Both the position numbers and the translations under genes were made by a program. A stretch of DNA of 64,000 nt from Blastocatellia bacterium. GTDB taxonomy: Bacteria > Acidobacteriota > Blastocatellia > HR10. Where the stretch lies: positions 1-64,000 of the forward strand of contig JANWYV010000053.1 of the NCBI GenBank assembly GCA_025055075.1, read 5' to 3'. The notes under the pieces were generated by a model, which worked only from the letters and a program-made list of their open reading frames with translations, ran no database searches and was not told the DNA's origin. Shown here piece by piece: positions 1 to 7,051 of the stretch. Within the stretch, counting starts at the first letter, position 1. Every line of letters starts with the position of its first letter.

Positions 1-60
1 CAAGTCCATGCCCACGCGTAATTCAGCTCGGATTTTCTCAATCGGCTCTTGACCAGTCAT
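1..60 (-). CDS. 5' end of an unidentified gene downstream of arsR (partial)
   Basis: An ATG at 60 on the minus strand opens a frame that runs without a stop to the window edge; its first residues are MTGQEPIEKIRAELRVG. It starts 9 bases after the arsR stop codon in the same direction, so it is probably cotranscribed with the regulator. ArsR-type regulators often precede permeases or transferases, and the basic/amphipathic start would suit a cytoplasmic N-terminus of a membrane protein, but 20 codons cannot settle this. There is no clear Shine-Dalgarno (SD) sequence. Confidence 0.4.
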   Translation of the reverse strand, partial: MTGQEPIEKIRAELRVGMDL

Positions 61-69
61 AGCGTTTGC

Positions 70-522
70 TCATCGGCTCACCGATGCCACTTCGGCCTTC
101 GCCTTCTGGCGCACTCTCTTGGCCGCCCTGCCCGGCAACAATCTCTCCTTTTGTATCCCGACGAGGCATTTGCCACGGATGCGAAGGCGCAGGCGCTTCT
201 TCAGCTCCCTTTCATCCCTTGCCGAAAGGCCTCTTGGAATTGAGGCGACGGCGTCAAAGAGAGCGCGCGTGAACGGCTCATCGGCGTCGGGCAGCGAGTA
301 ATAGACCCATCGGCCCTCCCTCCGCTCGGTGAGCAGTCCCGCCTGCTTCAATACCCTCAAATGCTTGGAGACGTTGTACTGGGGGATCTCCAGGGAATCG
401 ACCAATTCGCAGACGCAGAGACCGCTCTTGGCAATCATCAGTAGGTGCATGATACGGAGCCGCGTCTCATCGCCCAGAGCTTTAAGGATTTCGGCGTACT
501 CCTTCATCGCTCGGATGTTCAT
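70..522 (-). CDS. ArsR/SmtB-family HTH transcriptional regulator
   Basis: A 150-residue winged helix-turn-helix repressor. The pattern LKALGDETRLRIMHLL near the N-terminus, followed by CVCEL and a recognition helix with YNVSKHLRVLKQAGLL, is typical of ArsR-type metal or metalloid sensors; the CVC pair in the helix before the recognition helix is where arsenite-type sensors bind metal. YYSLPDAD forms the wing. The last 50 residues are basic and unlike the family. The predicted transcript start (about 527) lies 5 bases before this ATG, so translation may be leaderless; an alternative ATG at 507 (MKEYAEIL) also lacks a good SD. A palindrome over the -10 box suggests autoregulation. The target metal is not known. 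Confidence 0.85.
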   Translation of the reverse strand: MNIRAMKEYAEILKALGDETRLRIMHLLMIAKSGLCVCELVDSLEIPQYNVSKHLRVLKQAGLLTERREGRWVYYSLPDADEPFTRALFDAVASIPRGLSARDERELKKRLRLRIRGKCLVGIQKERLLPGRAAKRVRQKAKAEVASVSR

Positions 523-540
523 ATGCGCTGTGAAGCATAT
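521..540. promoter_or_regulatory. Probable ArsR operator palindrome
   Basis: ATATGC, 8 bases, GCATAT: a perfect 6-base inverted repeat covering the -10 box and predicted transcription start of the arsR promoter. This is where an autorepressing ArsR dimer would be expected to bind. Binding is inferred. Confidence 0.55.
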
Positions 541-562
541 ATTTCGCCTTCCGCGCTGTCAA
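534..562 (-). promoter_or_regulatory. Sigma70-type promoter of arsR
   Basis: On the minus strand a perfect TTGACA (562-557) is followed by 17 bases and TATGCT (539-534). Predicted start of transcription is near 527, just 5 bases from the arsR ATG. Confidence 0.7.
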
Positions 563-927
563 TGACTTCAACGGCTCGTTCGGCGAGGTCGGCTCGGAGC
601 ATCGGGACCCTCGCGCGCGCATCCCAGAATCCCGACTTGTTTTGAATGATGCGCTTCGGATCAGCGGGAGTGGCACGGTCATCCTTTGGGGCCGCGGTCC
701 GGTTCAGTTGAACCTCGAAGAAGAGGCATCGCTTCTCATGACGTTGGATGGCGCGGTTCGCCGATGTGTAGTGGTCAATGAGCGATCTCAAATCTCGCGG
801 TACGCCATGATGTCGGCATCGAGCGCGCGCCGCGCGACCTCGTATCGTTCGTATACGAGCAGTTTCTCGCGCTGTCCCATTAGTGTTGCGCACGGGCGCA
901 TGAGGATATCGCATCCTGGGATGTGCG
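563..927. other. Intergenic region without a supportable gene
   Basis: About 365 bases between the arsR promoter and the promoter of the phosphatase gene. Open frames exist on both strands, but none has a recognisable product or good start. A short minus-strand stretch (about 790-900) with residues like QREKLLVYERYEVARRALD has protein-like composition and could be a gene remnant. An inverted repeat lies at 839-859. Confidence 0.4.
839..859. repeat. Inverted repeat CTCGTAT-N7-ATACGAG
   Basis: Two perfect 7-base arms separated by 7 bases, in noncoding DNA between divergent genes. It could be a protein-binding site or a small hairpin; no T-run follows it. Confidence 0.4.
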
Positions 928-956
928 TTGGCGGTCGTCGTGGGGTTGGATATAAT
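928..956 (+). promoter_or_regulatory. Sigma70-type promoter of the phosphatase-glycosyltransferase pair
   Basis: TTGGCG (928-933), 17 bases, then a perfect TATAAT (951-956). Predicted start of transcription is near 963, leaving a leader of about 9 bases before the ATG at 972 and no room for an SD. Confidence 0.65.
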
Positions 957-971
957 CGAGTCTTCAAAGCC

Positions 972-1322
972 ATGAAGCGGCGGGTGCTCTTCATCTGCAC
1001 GGCGAATCAACATCGCTCGCCGACAGCCGAAGCGCTATTGGCGCGGAGTCAACGATATGAAGCGCGTTCGGCGGGAGTGTCGCCGCTGGCCACGCGTCCG
1101 GTGACGCGCGATCTCGTGGAGTGGGCCGATCTCATCTTCGTGATGGATGAGCGATATGATCGTCATCGGACGCAACTGCTCGAACTCTTCCCCGATGTCG
1201 AGGGGCTCGCCGAGAAAATCATCGTGCTGAACATTCCGGACATTTACGAGCGGGATTCGCCGGAGCTGATCGCCCTTCTGCGGCAAAGACTGCAGCACTG
1301 GTTGCCGGATTTAGATGTCTGA
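972..1322 (+). CDS. Low-molecular-weight protein tyrosine phosphatase-like protein
   Basis: A 116-residue protein that starts MKRRVLFICTANQHRSPTAE. The CX5R(S) phosphate-binding loop (CTANQHRS) sits at the N-terminus as in low-molecular-weight tyrosine phosphatases, and WADLIFVMDERYDRH and IPDIYERDSPELI match the short bacterial subfamily of about 110 residues. It should be a cytoplasmic phosphatase; its substrate is unknown. The start at 972 was chosen because the P-loop must be N-terminal and a TATAAT box lies just upstream; the frame is open further upstream, but those residues look non-coding. Its last 8 bases overlap the next gene (ATGTCTGA). Confidence 0.85.
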   Translation: MKRRVLFICTANQHRSPTAEALLARSQRYEARSAGVSPLATRPVTRDLVEWADLIFVMDERYDRHRTQLLELFPDVEGLAEKIIVLNIPDIYERDSPELIALLRQRLQHWLPDLDV

Positions 1323-2340
1323 TCGCCCTTATCCCGATGTGAGCATTGTTATCCCGACGTGGAACGGGCGCCATTTGCTCGAACAGTTTCTTCCTTCGGT
1401 TGTGGAGGCGGCATACGCCTATCAGCGAGAGATGGAGGCGCGCGTCGAAATCGTGATCGTTGATGATGGGAGCGAGGATGGGACGCCGGAATGGGTGAAG
1501 GCGAATGCCCCACCGTGTGTCGAAGTCCTCGTGAAGTGCGGGCCGGAGGGATTTGCACCGACGGCGAATGTGGGATTTCGTCGGGCGCGGTTCCCGGTGA
1601 TTTTTCTTCTCAACAATGATGTGGCCGTAGAGCGGGATGTGCTCTTTTACCTCGTGCCACATTTCTCTGATCCCGACGTCTTCGCGGTGACGTGTCGAGC
1701 GTTGGATCCGCGCACGCGAAGGCTCGCGAGCGGGGGGAAGCTCGGCCGCTTTCGTCGGGGATTCTGGCGGGTTCATGAGGATTACGATGTCACGCCGGAA
1801 GGCGAGCGTGGGGCTGCCGGTTGTTCGGCGGAACCGTTCGAGACGTGGCTTTCGCTTTTGGCGAGCGGCGGATTCTCGGCCTTCGATGCGGAGAAAGTGC
1901 ATGAGCTTGGGGGATTCGATGAGCGGTTGCGGCCGTTCTACTGGGAGGACGTGGATTTGAGCCTGCGGGCATGGCGGCGCGGGTGGCAGATCAGATATGA
2001 ACCGCGCGCCGTTGTATATCATGAAGCGAGTCGAACGATCGGGCCGCGCTTCTCGCGGTCTTTCATTCGACGGGCGAGCGAGCGGAATCGGTTGCTCGTC
2101 CATTGGAAGAACTTGGATGAGTGGGATTGGTGGTTGGAGCATGCGATGGTCGTCACCTTGCTCACGCTGACGATCCCGCTGCGATGGGATTGGGCTTTTG
2201 GAGCGGCGCTCGTGGGGGCGCTTCGGGAATTGCCAGGGGTATGGCGAGATCGGCGTCGGGAGCAGAGCGCGCGGCGATGGCGCGGGCGGGAGCTAGAGCG
2301 CCTCTTTCGCATGTTCGATCGCTCGATCCGCAGCAGCTAG
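1315..2340 (+). CDS. Family 2 glycosyltransferase
   Basis: A 341-residue GT2 enzyme transferring a sugar from a nucleotide donor. The N-terminus has VSIVIPTWNG, then the donor-binding VDDGSEDGT, the DXD-like LLNNDVAV, and the acceptor-side GGFDERLRPFYWEDVDLSLR, all in the order seen in rhamnosyltransferase-like GT2 proteins. A hydrophobic segment near residues 275-300 (TLLTLTIPLRW...) could anchor the C-terminus to the membrane. It overlaps the phosphatase gene by 8 bases and is probably translated with it. It may build cell-surface polysaccharide; the sugar is not predictable. Confidence 0.85.
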   Translation: MSDRPYPDVSIVIPTWNGRHLLEQFLPSVVEAAYAYQREMEARVEIVIVDDGSEDGTPEWVKANAPPCVEVLVKCGPEGFAPTANVGFRRARFPVIFLLNNDVAVERDVLFYLVPHFSDPDVFAVTCRALDPRTRRLASGGKLGRFRRGFWRVHEDYDVTPEGERGAAGCSAEPFETWLSLLASGGFSAFDAEKVHELGGFDERLRPFYWEDVDLSLRAWRRGWQIRYEPRAVVYHEASRTIGPRFSRSFIRRASERNRLLVHWKNLDEWDWWLEHAMVVTLLTLTIPLRWDWAFGAALVGALRELPGVWRDRRREQSARRWRGRELERLFRMFDRSIRSS

Positions 2341-2444
2341 GCATTTGTGGGATTCTTACAGTACAATACATGACCGCTGATTGAAAGCTCGCATCCCGCG
2401 GTAGGGAGGTGGCTCGGGCACCGCCGTTACTTTGGAGGGGCGAG

Positions 2445-3437
2445 ATGGAGGAGAGGGAGCAACTCAAGCAGGAATTGGCCGAGCTGGAGAGCCGATTGGA
2501 GGAACTATCGCAGCGGGCGACGACACGAGGAGAGCAAGAGGAGCTGGTGGCGCTCAAGCAACGAGTCGAACGATTGCGCGAGCAGTTCGCGCGCCCGGTG
2601 ACGGCGATGGATCGGGTGAAACTGGCGCGCCATCCCGATCGTCCATACACACTCGATTTCGTCTCATGGATCTTTGAGGACTTCATCGAGATTCACGGTG
2701 ATCGGCGTTTCGCCGATGATCCGGCGATCGTTTGCGGCTTGGCGCGATTTCACGGGGAGCCGGTGCTGGTGGTCGGCCATCAGAAAGGGCATGATTTCAA
2801 GCAACGGCAGCTTCGCAACTTTGGGATGCCGAAGCCGGAGGGGTATCGCAAGGCCCTTCGAGCGATGAAGCTGGCTGAGAAGTTCCATCGTCCGATCTTC
2901 TCCTTCGTAGATACGCCGGGCGCGTATCCTGGAGTGGACGCCGAGGAGCGCGGGCAAGCCGAAGCGATCGCGTACAATCTTCGCGAGATGGCGCGCCTGC
3001 GCGTTCCGATTATTGTGACGATCACGGGGGAGGGGGGATCGGGCGGTGCTCTGGCCATCGCCGTTGGAGACGTCATTCTCATGCTGGAGAACGCGATCTA
3101 CTCGGTGATCTCCCCCGAAGGATGCGCCGCCATCCTTTGGAAGGATGCGAGCAAGGCCGATCGCGCGGCCGAAGCGCTCAAGCTCACCGCGCCGGACCTG
3201 CTTGAGCTTGGAGTCATTGATCGGATCGTGCCCGAGCCGCCCGGGGGCGCGCACACGGATCCGCGTCAGATGGCGGAGATCCTCGATCGGTTTCTCATGG
3301 AAGCATTGGCCGAGGTGCGAGATCTGCCCATCGAGGAACTTGTGGCCCGTCGGTATCAGAAATTCCGCGTCATGGGGCAGTACATGGAGGCGAGCGAGGA
3401 GCAACTGCGTGCTCTGCTCAGCGGAAGTTCGGGATGA
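2445..3437 (+). CDS. accA: Acetyl-CoA carboxylase carboxyltransferase subunit alpha
   Basis: A 330-residue protein that with AccD transfers carboxyl from biotin to acetyl-CoA, the first step of fatty-acid synthesis. The N-terminal helical part (EREQLKQELAELESRLEEL) is followed by the crotonase-like core: ARHPDRPYTLDF, IHGDRRFADDPAI, HQKGHDFKQRQLRNFGMP, FVDTPGAYPGVDAEERGQ and GEGGSGGALAIAVGD, all hallmark AccA segments. The ATG at 2445 has GGAGGGG about 4 bases upstream; a GTG at 2409 would add 12 residues with no SD. No accD is adjacent. Its end lies 4 bases from the convergent pncB. Confidence 0.96.
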   Translation: MEEREQLKQELAELESRLEELSQRATTRGEQEELVALKQRVERLREQFARPVTAMDRVKLARHPDRPYTLDFVSWIFEDFIEIHGDRRFADDPAIVCGLARFHGEPVLVVGHQKGHDFKQRQLRNFGMPKPEGYRKALRAMKLAEKFHRPIFSFVDTPGAYPGVDAEERGQAEAIAYNLREMARLRVPIIVTITGEGGSGGALAIAVGDVILMLENAIYSVISPEGCAAILWKDASKADRAAEALKLTAPDLLELGVIDRIVPEPPGGAHTDPRQMAEILDRFLMEALAEVRDLPIEELVARRYQKFRVMGQYMEASEEQLRALLSGSSG

Positions 3438-3441
3438 AAGC

Positions 3442-4791
3442 TCACACGCCCTGAAGCTCCGCGATGACCTGCTGTCGCAAGTCTTCGAGGCGTTCGCTCC
3501 AAGAGACTGGATATTCCGCCGCTTCTCTCAAACGGCGGTACGCTTCCGGCAATCGGCGCACATTTTCCAGCGTACGCTCTCGGATCTCCGAGAGGGAAGG
3601 CAAAGACGCGACAAGGCGACCTCCGCGCATGACCTCCTCAAGCAGCGGAAAAGCGTCGGGAGGCGGAGGTTCATCGGCCAAAGCGATCACGTCGGAGAGG
3701 AAACGGCCCTCAGCGTCCGTTCTCCTCCATACCTGTTTACGGCCCGGATAGGTCGCTTTCTCCGTGCTCAGTTTGATCTTGTAGATGATGCGTCCATCTA
3801 CCTCTTCTTCCACCAGCTTGTAGACACCGCCCAGAGTCGGGGCATCGTAGGAAGTGGAGAGCTGCGTGCCAACGCCGAAGATGTCGATGGGCGCTTCCTG
3901 CTCAAGGAGATCGGCGATTTTGTACTCGTCGAGATCGCCGCTAGCGATGATCTTAGTCTCGGTCATCCCGGCCTCATCTAGGATAGCGCGCACCTGCTTG
4001 CTGAGCGTCGCCAGATCTCCACTATCCAATCGCACGCCGCGGACGACCGAGCCAAGGGCGGTCGCCTTACGCGCTCCCTGAAGCGTATCGTAGGTGTCAA
4101 TGAGGAGAATCGTCGTCTCTGGAAAGACGCGGAGATAAGCGCGAAATGCGTCCAGTTCGTCCGGAAAGGCCATGTTCCAGGAATGAGCGGCGGTCCCGTA
4201 AATGGGAATTCCAAAGAGATAGCCGGCCTCCACATTAGAAGTTCCGATGCAACCCCCGATGTAGGCCGCGCGCGCCGCATAGAGCGCAGCCTCCATGCCG
4301 TGCGCGCGGCGCGCGCCGAACTCAATGATGGCCCGCCCTTGGGCGGCGTCCACGATGCGGGCCGCTTTGCTCGCGATGGCGCTCTCGAAGTTGAGGTAGG
4401 CGAGCACGTAAGTCTCCAAGATCTGGGCCTCGATGATCGGCGCTGTGATTCGCAAGATCGGTTCGTTCGGGAAGAAGATGGTCCCTTCAGGCATGGCCCA
4501 GACATCGCCACGAAATCGAAATTCGCTCAGGTAATCGAAGAAGGCATCCGAGACCCGCCGGAAGACCGGCAAGCGGCGGAGGAATTCGAGCTCGCGGGGG
4601 GAGAACCGCAGCTCCAGCAAATACTCGATGACCTGCGCGAGTCCCGCAGCGACCAAATAACTCCGATTCGGCGGCATCCATCGCACGAACACCTCGAACG
4701 TGGCGGGATGGTTCATCTGATTCTCGAAATAGGCCGCCGCCATCGTCAGCTCATACAGGTCGGTCGCCAGCGCGTAGGATCGTTCTCGCAT
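3442..4791 (-). CDS. pncB: Nicotinate phosphoribosyltransferase
   Basis: A 449-residue cytoplasmic enzyme joining nicotinate to PRPP to give nicotinate mononucleotide in NAD salvage. The start YALATDLYELTMAAAYF is diagnostic, followed by EFGARRAHG, IGGCIGTSNVEAG, the catalytic-region TAAHSWNMAF, and the phosphoribosyl-binding VRLDSGDL and IIASGDLDE. Length matches the short bacterial type. The gene has its own promoter (4823-4851) and SD-like GAGGG before the ATG. It is convergent with accA. Confidence 0.95.
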   Translation of the reverse strand: MRERSYALATDLYELTMAAAYFENQMNHPATFEVFVRWMPPNRSYLVAAGLAQVIEYLLELRFSPRELEFLRRLPVFRRVSDAFFDYLSEFRFRGDVWAMPEGTIFFPNEPILRITAPIIEAQILETYVLAYLNFESAIASKAARIVDAAQGRAIIEFGARRAHGMEAALYAARAAYIGGCIGTSNVEAGYLFGIPIYGTAAHSWNMAFPDELDAFRAYLRVFPETTILLIDTYDTLQGARKATALGSVVRGVRLDSGDLATLSKQVRAILDEAGMTETKIIASGDLDEYKIADLLEQEAPIDIFGVGTQLSTSYDAPTLGGVYKLVEEEVDGRIIYKIKLSTEKATYPGRKQVWRRTDAEGRFLSDVIALADEPPPPDAFPLLEEVMRGGRLVASLPSLSEIRERTLENVRRLPEAYRRLREAAEYPVSWSERLEDLRQQVIAELQGV

Positions 4792-4822
4792 TCGGAATCC
4801 CTCACCGGAGTTTCGCCAGAGA

Positions 4823-4851
4823 AATGTAGCCCAGCCCCTTAATCACGTCAA
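4823..4851 (-). promoter_or_regulatory. Sigma70-type promoter of pncB
   Basis: On the minus strand TTGACG (4851-4846), exactly 17 bases, then TACATT (4828-4823). The predicted transcript start is near 4816, giving a leader of about 25 bases that contains GAGGG. Confidence 0.65.
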
Positions 4852-4881
4852 TTCGAGCGCGCCATCTACCCCCCGTCCGTG

Positions 4882-5121
4882 TCATGCACGAGGGATCGAA
4901 AATCGAACGTTAACGCGACGCCGGTAGATGCGACCGATGGTTTCATCGCGCGGCGGGGGACCGTAGGCCATACCCTCCGATGGGGGGGAACTATTCGGTG
5001 GTGATTTTTCGACGATTTCGAAGTGTATCGCCCGATGGTCGCTCTCTGGATTCGGCTGAAGGATCATTTTGGCCTCTTGCATCCGTCTTTCGTTCGTCTG
5101 CTCAGTCATGAATTGGCACAT
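4882..5121 (-). CDS. Small hypothetical protein
   Basis: A possible 79-residue protein (alternative starts: GTG at 5124, ATG at 5109). It is Pro- and Arg-rich (SPPNSSPPSEG, YGPPPRDET) with no membrane segment, and I recognise no family. It lies about 100 bases downstream of the M64 peptidase in the same direction and could be transcribed with it. The SD is weak, so this may be a chance frame. If it is not real, 4852-5221 is a gap with no other visible feature. Confidence 0.35.
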   Translation of the reverse strand: MCQFMTEQTNERRMQEAKMILQPNPESDHRAIHFEIVEKSPPNSSPPSEGMAYGPPPRDETIGRIYRRRVNVRFSIPRA

Positions 5122-5221
5122 CACGGCGGGGCAGAAGAGGCATCTTCTCCGACGCAGGTCAGATGAAGAGGGGCGATGGGGAGGATGGCTTCCATCGCCC
5201 CGGGGGATGGGGGCTGCATAG

Positions 5222-6781
5222 TCAGCGCGTGAGCGTCCAACTCACGCGGGAAGAGAGAAGCCCTAGTGGATCTCGACGGACGAAGGGGGTCCGATCGGTG
5301 ACAACCACCGTGATCGTATGCTGACCCGGAGAGAGGGTTGCCGTGGGAAGGGAGAAGCTCGCTTCGTGGTGGTCGAGCGGGAGGCCATCCATGAACCATT
5401 CGATATGCAGCGTCCCTGGCGAAGGTTCCGGGGGAACCACGCGAAAGAGCAGCGTATCGGCCATGGTCTCGTGAATTGAAAGCAAAGAGCCGGGCGGAGG
5501 GAGGGCGGCTTCGATCGGACGAATGTAGAAGTAGAGACGTCGGACATGCTGTTCCATGCAAATGGGGCAGAACGGTTGACCAAGCGTCCGCATCTTGCAG
5601 GTCGGGGATGGGCGAAAGACTCCGCGCGAGGCACCCAGTCCTCCTTCAAAGAGTCCAACGTTCATGCTCGATTCGGACGAGGATCGCGCATCCTCGATCC
5701 AGTAATCCCATTTCCCGACTCGCCGAAGGCCCTCACGGGTGTGTTCAAGCGTGACGTTCACTTTCGTCGGTTCGCGCAAAGGCGGAGCCGAAGGACCGTC
5801 GTTCTCATCAGCGAGGAAGGCGAAGCTATGTCCCAGTTCGTGCACTAGCAGCTCCGGTCCCAGTGCGTGCGTCGTGACGACCGAGATGTTCTTCAAGGGC
5901 CCAGAGGAGCCACCGAAATCTCGTTCGTTCACGAGGACGACAATGAGATCGGCTTCGGGCACCAAAGCGGCCGCGCGATAGATCTTGTACTCGCTTTCTA
6001 CGGGAGCATAAACGGCACTCGGCACGCCCCCGAAGTCGAACGTCATATCCAGGGCTGTATCGCGATAGAGTCCGAGGCTCGGCCGATCGATGCCGGAGTC
6101 TCGGGAGATCACATTGACCTTGTGAATGTTGATGGCGTGGCGATAGGCCGCATACGGTTGAGTCTCGAGCAGATGGGCAGCGAATGCGCGAACGTCTCGG
6201 TCGAACTTCTCCATCTCCGTCGCTTGGTAGCCATCGCCCAAAAACACGATGTCCAGACGATTGCTCGAGGGCCCCGTGCGAATCACCGTCTGCGCCGTAT
6301 AATTCGGTCGCGCGCTGGTCGCTTCAAGTGCTTCTGTAGAAACCTCCAGAGGGAGAACGATCGTCGGCAAGTCGTCTCCCGAGATGCGAAGTCGAGTAGC
6401 CTTTTCCGCATACGGCACCCGGAGTGGGAAGATCGTCTCCGGCAGGAGAAGCGTCTGCCCGTCAATATTTCCTTCTTCGCTGAGGCGATCCACATGGATG
6501 GGGCGCGGATCGTCAAATTCGCTGACGAAAAGGACTTGTCCGTCTTCAGCTTCCACAGTGAACCGGAAAGTTCCCGGCAAGTGAGATGGGGACGCCTGCG
6601 GGAGAGCCGATGCGGGGTGAATCTGGCTCTCGATGAGTTGAAATCGTGTGCCGTCATAATGCACCCAAAGGGTTTGCATCATTGGCCTGGGCGATGGCGG
6701 ATGGGGATTCGCGGTTTCCGGAATGGGCCACAAGATGCACTTGAGACCGATGGCGAGCATCGCGATCTTTTTCACTGCCAT
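5222..6781 (-). CDS. Secreted M64-family (IgA peptidase-like) zinc metallopeptidase
   Basis: A 519-residue exported peptidase. Basic and hydrophobic residues 1-17 suggest a signal sequence (KKIAMLAIGLKCILWPI). Residues about 30-150 form the N-terminal beta domain; SNRLDIVFLGDGYQ opens the catalytic domain, and HELGHSFAFLADE (first His at residue 314) is the HEXXH zinc motif with the LADE extension characteristic of M64. Cys residues follow in CKMRTLGQPFCPICME. The C-terminal 100 residues look like an Ig-like beta domain. The ATG has GGAGG 7 bases upstream, and a consensus sigma54 promoter lies just before that. It is read towards 4882, and the sigma54 activator gene lies upstream on the same strand. 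The substrate is unknown. Confidence 0.85.
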   Translation of the reverse strand: MAVKKIAMLAIGLKCILWPIPETANPHPPSPRPMMQTLWVHYDGTRFQLIESQIHPASALPQASPSHLPGTFRFTVEAEDGQVLFVSEFDDPRPIHVDRLSEEGNIDGQTLLLPETIFPLRVPYAEKATRLRISGDDLPTIVLPLEVSTEALEATSARPNYTAQTVIRTGPSSNRLDIVFLGDGYQATEMEKFDRDVRAFAAHLLETQPYAAYRHAINIHKVNVISRDSGIDRPSLGLYRDTALDMTFDFGGVPSAVYAPVESEYKIYRAAALVPEADLIVVLVNERDFGGSSGPLKNISVVTTHALGPELLVHELGHSFAFLADENDGPSAPPLREPTKVNVTLEHTREGLRRVGKWDYWIEDARSSSESSMNVGLFEGGLGASRGVFRPSPTCKMRTLGQPFCPICMEQHVRRLYFYIRPIEAALPPPGSLLSIHETMADTLLFRVVPPEPSPGTLHIEWFMDGLPLDHHEASFSLPTATLSPGQHTITVVVTDRTPFVRRDPLGLLSSRVSWTLTR

Positions 6782-6807
6782 CTCGCATCCTCCGCCGAGG
6801 GGAGAAA

Positions 6808-6823
6808 AGCAATCGACGTGCCA
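6808..6823 (-). promoter_or_regulatory. Sigma54 (-24/-12) promoter of the M64 peptidase gene
   Basis: On the minus strand TGGCACG (6823-6817), 4 bases, TTGCT (6812-6808), with exactly 10 bases between the invariant GG and GC. This matches the sigma54 consensus at every conserved position. The start of transcription would be near 6797, leaving a leader of about 16 bases containing the SD. The neighbouring gene encodes a sigma54 activator. Confidence 0.8.
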
Positions 6824-6974
6824 AGACGCTTCGTCTGAAGCGACGAGCGCTTTATTTCATCGCAGCGGGATCAACTCTTCCCTCACCAAAGGATTCCTCA
6901 AAAGGTGGGCCTGAACACAAGGGCGGGCTTCATGATGGACGCTCGATCCCAAACGTTTCACGCCTCCTCGGATG

Positions 6975-6990
6975 GTTTCATGGATGAAAC
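6975..6990. promoter_or_regulatory. Candidate enhancer (upstream activating) site for the sigma54 activator
   Basis: GTTTCATGGATGAAAC, two perfect 7-base arms around GG. It lies about 150 bases upstream of the sigma54 promoter and about 60 bases past the end of the activator gene, the usual distance for an enhancer bound by an NtrC-type dimer. A half-site-like GTTTCA occurs at 6955-6960. The rest of 6824-7051 shows no gene. Binding is inferred. Confidence 0.55.
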
Positions 6991-7051
6991 GCTTCGTTCA
7001 TTGCGGGGCGTCGCGGGGAAGGAGATGACCCATTGTGCACGAAGTCGTCCA

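Noticed and set aside
700-720. GGTTCAGTTGAACC as a tRNA T-arm
   Set aside because: It is a simple palindrome; no acceptor stem, anticodon arm or CCA context surrounds it.
642-971. N-terminal extension of the small phosphatase
   Set aside because: The CX5R loop must lie near the N-terminus, a TATAAT box sits inside the extension, and the extra residues lack protein-like composition.
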